Below are positions 61,614 through 64,000 of a DNA stretch of 64,000 bases, one piece after another (positions within the stretch are counted from its first letter, which is position 1; each line of letters begins with the position of its first letter). The notes beneath the pieces are model-generated. The model did not search any database and was not told where the DNA came from. It saw nothing but the letters and a program-made list of their open reading frames with translations. Both the position numbers and the translations under genes were made by a program. Origin of the DNA: JACVRW01 sp963728155 (lineage in GTDB: Bacteria > Actinomycetota > Thermoleophilia > Solirubrobacterales > Thermoleophilaceae); contig CAVSJF010000007.1 of assembly GCA_963728155.1 (NCBI GenBank), positions 744,001 to 808,000 of the forward strand, read 5' to 3'.

Positions 61614-62045
61614 ATGGGGATGTTCCGCGACATGAAGGACATGGTCCAGACCGTCCGCAGCGACGAGCTCAAGGAGCTCAAGAAGAAGGCGGACGCACAG
61701 CCCAAGCGCAGCATGCTCGAGGGCGTGAAGATGGCCAACGCGGCTTACGACGACGCCGTGATCTCGCAACAGGCGGGCGTGGCCGACCCGGCCGCGTTCG
61801 GCGCCACCTACCTTTCCGGCACGCCGGGAATGGCGGTGGTCAACGCCATCAACGACACCGGCACGCAGATCAACATGGCCCCGGTGTGCGAGCTCGACCT
61901 CACGGTGACCGTGCCGGGCCGGGAGCCCTACGCGGTCAAGCACCGCCAGCTGATCGCCCACGCGGCACTGGCTCGCTTCCAGCCGGGGGCAAGCTTCAGC
62001 GTGAGGGTCGACGCCAACGACCCATCCAAGCTCGTCATCGGATAG
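61614..62045 (+). CDS. Small beta-domain protein, second of the trio
   Basis: This is a 143-aa protein from ATG 61614. The N-terminal helix is MGMFRDMKDMVQTVRSDELK, followed by Lys/Glu-rich sequence. The core is TPGMAVVNAINDTGTQINMA, CELDLTVTVPGREPYAVKHR and DANDPSKLVIG. The pattern matches its neighbour (GxA-V/I, DTG, L-L-V-P, Y-V-HR, DPxxxxI). The stop TAG directly abuts the next ATG. It is probably a soluble or membrane-peripheral protein; the role is unknown. Confidence 0.75.
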   Translation: MGMFRDMKDMVQTVRSDELKELKKKADAQPKRSMLEGVKMANAAYDDAVISQQAGVADPAAFGATYLSGTPGMAVVNAINDTGTQINMAPVCELDLTVTVPGREPYAVKHRQLIAHAALARFQPGASFSVRVDANDPSKLVIG

Positions 62046-62468
62046 ATGCGGGCACTGATCTGGTCGGGCTGGCTGATGGTCGCCCTCGGGGCGGCCACGC
62101 TGGCCGCCTCGGTGGCGGCCGGCTCAGTCTTGTTCGGGCTCTTGATGCTGGCGTGTGTCGCCGGCCCGGGGCTGCTCATGATCTGGCTCGCGAGCGGCTG
62201 GGACAAGTCGCTCGCGAGCAACGAGCTGCATCGCTTCGGCCGCCCCGCCAGCGCCACCGTTCGCAAGGTCGAGGACGCGACGCTCGACGCGGGCGGCACC
62301 CGCACCGCGCGGGTCTCACTCGACGTGAGCCCACGCAACGAGAGCGCCTACCGAACGCGGCGAACGGTGGTCCTGCCGGGAGGGCGCATTCCCGCCGAGG
62401 GCGAGACGGTGACCATCAAGTTCGACCCCCACAAGCGGCGCGAGTTCGTGCTGCTGGAGGAGAGTTAG
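62046..62468 (+). CDS. Membrane-anchored member of the small beta-domain family, third of the trio
   Basis: This is a 140-aa protein from ATG 62046 with no gap from the upstream stop. Two transmembrane helices (residues ~6-28 and ~30-50; AGSVLFGLLMLACVAGPGLL) are followed by a cytoplasmic or external beta domain. The domain reads PASATVRKVEDATLDAGGTR, VSLDVSPRNESAYRTRRTVV and VTIKFDPHKRREFVLL. The domain order (strand, LDVSP, YRTRR, DPxxxxxFVLL) parallels the two soluble neighbours. The three may form one membrane-associated complex. Confidence 0.72.
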   Translation: MRALIWSGWLMVALGAATLAASVAAGSVLFGLLMLACVAGPGLLMIWLASGWDKSLASNELHRFGRPASATVRKVEDATLDAGGTRTARVSLDVSPRNESAYRTRRTVVLPGGRIPAEGETVTIKFDPHKRREFVLLEES

Positions 62469-62495
62469 GGCCGCGTCACCGAGTAGGTTGTCGCG

Positions 62496-63362
62496 ATGCT
62501 CCGCGCCTCCCTCGCGGCGCTCGCGCTGCTGCTGGCCGTCGCCGCCCCCGCCCAAGCCGCCCCCGAGCTTTCCTCCATTTTCGAGTCGGTCACCCGCAGC
62601 GCGCAGGAGCTGCGGGTGGAGCCGCCGCGGCCCGTGGATTGGTTCCCGGTGCGCGGGATCGTCGACTTCGGCGAGGCTGATGCGCGGTTTGGAGCGTCGA
62701 GGTACGGGCGCCGGCACGAGGGCCAGGACGTGTTCGCCAAGGCCGGCACGCCCTTGGTCTCGATTCGCAGCGGCACGGTGGTGGAGACCGGCAACGACGG
62801 TGGGCGCGGCAACTACATCGCGATATGGAGCCCCGAGCTCGACACGACCTACGTCTACCTCCACATGCGAGCACCCACCCGCCTGAGGAAGCGCGAGCCG
62901 GTCGAGGCGGGCGAGCGCATGGGGGCGGTGGGGTGCACGGGCTCCTGCTGGGGCGATCACCTTCATCTCGAGATGCGCAGGGGCCGGGGAACCACCGGCA
63001 AGCCGCTCGACCCCTTGCCGATGCTGCGCGTGCTCGCCGGGGCGGGCGCGTTAGCCTGCGCGCACGTGGACCAGATGAAGCTGCGCAACCGCCTGGTCAT
63101 GGCCACCCAGATGTGGCGTCAGGCGACCACCGATCCGCTGCCGCGCATGCCACCTGGCGAGCCGGAGCGGCAGCTCGAGGACTTCGAGCTCAAGCTGGTG
63201 GACATGCTGTGCGCGCAGGCCACTCCGCAGACCGCGCGGGACGCGGCCGACAAGACGTGGGATCTCGTGCACGACCGCGGAAATGACGATGTGGTCAAAC
63301 GGCGAGTGATGGAGTGTCACGAGGCGCTGGCTCGCCTGTCGGCCCGCGGAAGCGGACTCTGA
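62496..63362 (+). CDS. Secreted M23-family peptidase
   Basis: This is an intact 288-aa protein from ATG 62496 with signal peptide MLRASLAALALLLAVAAPAQ and cleavage near residue 21. The LytM domain has RYGRRHEGQDVFAKAGTPLV (HxxxD zinc ligands), YVYLHMRAPTRLRKREPVEA and CTGSCWGDHLHLEMRRGRGT (HxH). The C-terminal ~90 residues are helical (LRNRLVMATQMWRQATTDPL). M23 enzymes cut peptidoglycan cross-bridges. The domain is complete, so it should be active, probably acting in cell wall remodelling. Confidence 0.87.
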   Translation: MLRASLAALALLLAVAAPAQAAPELSSIFESVTRSAQELRVEPPRPVDWFPVRGIVDFGEADARFGASRYGRRHEGQDVFAKAGTPLVSIRSGTVVETGNDGGRGNYIAIWSPELDTTYVYLHMRAPTRLRKREPVEAGERMGAVGCTGSCWGDHLHLEMRRGRGTTGKPLDPLPMLRVLAGAGALACAHVDQMKLRNRLVMATQMWRQATTDPLPRMPPGEPERQLEDFELKLVDMLCAQATPQTARDAADKTWDLVHDRGNDDVVKRRVMECHEALARLSARGSGL

Positions 63363-64000
63363 ACCGCCTCCCCGAGCTCTTCGGCCAACGCCTGAGAGCG
63401 CGTTCGCTCGCCTACCTTTTCTGCGCCGGGGCGCTGATGGCGGGCCTGACGATCGCGCTGCCCCACGCCGCCTCGGTCGACGACACCGGCCTCGGCCTCA
63501 TCGCCGCGGGCGCGGCGCTCCTGGGCCTGGCCCTGTTGCTCGGGGCCGGTCGGACGGCCATGTGGCAGCTGCACCTGGCGCTCGCCGCCGGGACGGTGAT
63601 GGTCGCGCTGGCCAACGACTTCACCGGCCAGACCGGCTCTCTACCCGCTGCTCTTCAGCTGGCCGATTCTCTACGCGTTCTACTTCCTCGAGCGCTCCGC
63701 GGCCATTGCTCACGTCACGCTCGCCGCGGTGGCCTACGTGATCGTGTTGGCCACCGGAGATCTGCCGAGCCCGTACGTGCGCTGGCTGCTCGCGATCGGC
63801 ACGCCGACGGTGGCGGGGCTCCTCATCGCTCGGCTGCTGCAGCAGGTGCGCGCCGAGAAGGTCGACACGCGCGAGCGCGAGTCGCTGCTCCAGCAGAACG
63901 AGGCACGCACGCGGATCGTGCTGGACAGCGCACCGGATGCTTTCGTGGCCATCGATCGCGACGGGGTGGTGAGCACGTGGAACGCGGCTGCCGAACGCAT
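63314..64000 (+). CDS. Membrane sensor with PAS domain (partial, 3' end off window; one frameshift)
   Basis: The frame follows the M23 gene. The start could be GTG 63314 or a CTG at 63359 that overlaps the M23 stop. The N-terminal part has about five or six membrane helices: LAYLFCAGALMAGLTIALPH, then LGLIAAGAALLGLALLLGAG. After an extra base near 63640 it reads YPLLFSWPILYAFYFLERSA and IAHVTLAAVAYVIVLATGD. A coiled linker (RESLLQQNEARTRIV) leads into a PAS domain (LDSAPDAFVAIDRDGVVSTW) cut by the window end. It is likely a histidine kinase or GGDEF-type sensor. Confidence 0.68.
   Translation, partial: MSRGAGSPVGPRKRTLNRLPELFGQRLRARSLAYLFCAGALMAGLTIALPHAASVDDTGLGLIAAGAALLGLALLLGAGRTAMWQLHLALAAGTVMVALANDFTGQTGSLPAALQLADSLRVLLPRALRGHCSRHARRGGLRDRVGHRRSAEPVRALAARDRHADGGGAPHRSAAAAGARREGRHARARVAAPAERGTHADRAGQRTGCFRGHRSRRGGEHVERGCRTH

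Noticed and set aside
1..64000. tRNA, rRNA, CRISPR arrays, insertion sequences, phage or plasmid genes
   Set aside because: None found on reading the intergenic gaps; most gaps are too short and no transposase, integrase or regular spaced repeats were seen.

Overview
The window is GC-rich (about 70%) with dense, mostly gap-free genes. Shine-Dalgarno sequences are strong where present, GTG and TTG starts are frequent, and many stop and start codons overlap. The gene content includes an NDMA-dependent methanol dehydrogenase, the accessory trio known from propane monooxygenase operons, actinobacterial-type xylose isomerase, collagen-like secreted proteins and GcvT-domain demethylases. This points to an actinobacterium; a soil member of Thermoleophilia/Solirubrobacterales is my best guess, but it is an inference. 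No rRNA, tRNA, CRISPR array, IS element or phage gene was seen.

Layout. (1) 1-6.8 kb: a methylamine/betaine-type block with a partial dimethylglycine-oxidase-like flavoprotein (leftward), an unrecognised protein, a DmdA-like GcvT protein, a 2-oxoglutarate-oxygenase-like gene and a GMC oxidoreductase. Two near-identical palindromes around TGATATATCA sit about 37 nt from two of the start codons. (2) 6.9-20 kb: housekeeping and secreted genes, including a collagen-like protein, amine oxidase, AzlCD exporter, beta-propeller protein, AraC regulator, VOC protein, a 22-residue membrane peptide, zinc peptidases, a GH1 glycosidase and a DHA2 transporter. (3) 20.4-23.1 kb: divergent xylB/xylA. (4) 23.1-27.4 kb: an ATPase regulator, a small beta-domain protein, two collagen-like secreted proteins and a cupin. 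(5) 27.5-36.7 kb: alcohol/C1 oxidation. A leftward operon encodes amidohydrolase, MIP18-type protein and zinc alcohol dehydrogenase. It faces a rightward operon of NDMA-methanol dehydrogenase, MoxR ATPase and VWA protein. A flavin monooxygenase and a GST follow. (6) 36.7-42.2 kb: a leftward acyl-CoA/thioester block with an acyl-CoA ligase, quinone oxidoreductase, GST, PaaK-like ligase and citrate-synthase-like protein.

(7) 42.4-61.1 kb is the most interesting part. Two divergent operons appear to form one catabolic system of unknown substrate. The left arm has an FAD-linked oxidase, TIM-barrel epimerase, Tm-1-like protein, creatininase, DeoR regulator, second TIM-barrel epimerase and Gfo/Idh/MocA oxidoreductase. 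The right arm has a complete branched-chain-amino-acid-type ABC importer, then a cupin, second Tm-1-like protein, PEP-hydrolase-type TIM barrel, arginase-family hydrolase, DmpA-type peptidase and aldo-keto reductase. Debris of a second importer lies on both sides of the intact one: a livH fragment before it, and a Tm-1 N-terminus joined to a livF C-terminus after it. This looks like a cassette replacement scar. (8) 61.2-64 kb: three tandem small proteins related to the one at 25.1 kb, an M23 peptidase, and a PAS-domain sensor running off the end.

Quality note: almost every gene in the first ~21.7 kb carries single-base frameshifts, with conserved protein continuing in another frame. Between 21.9 and 63.6 kb the genes are clean. 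I read this as consensus error, so those genes are annotated as CDS with their breaks noted.
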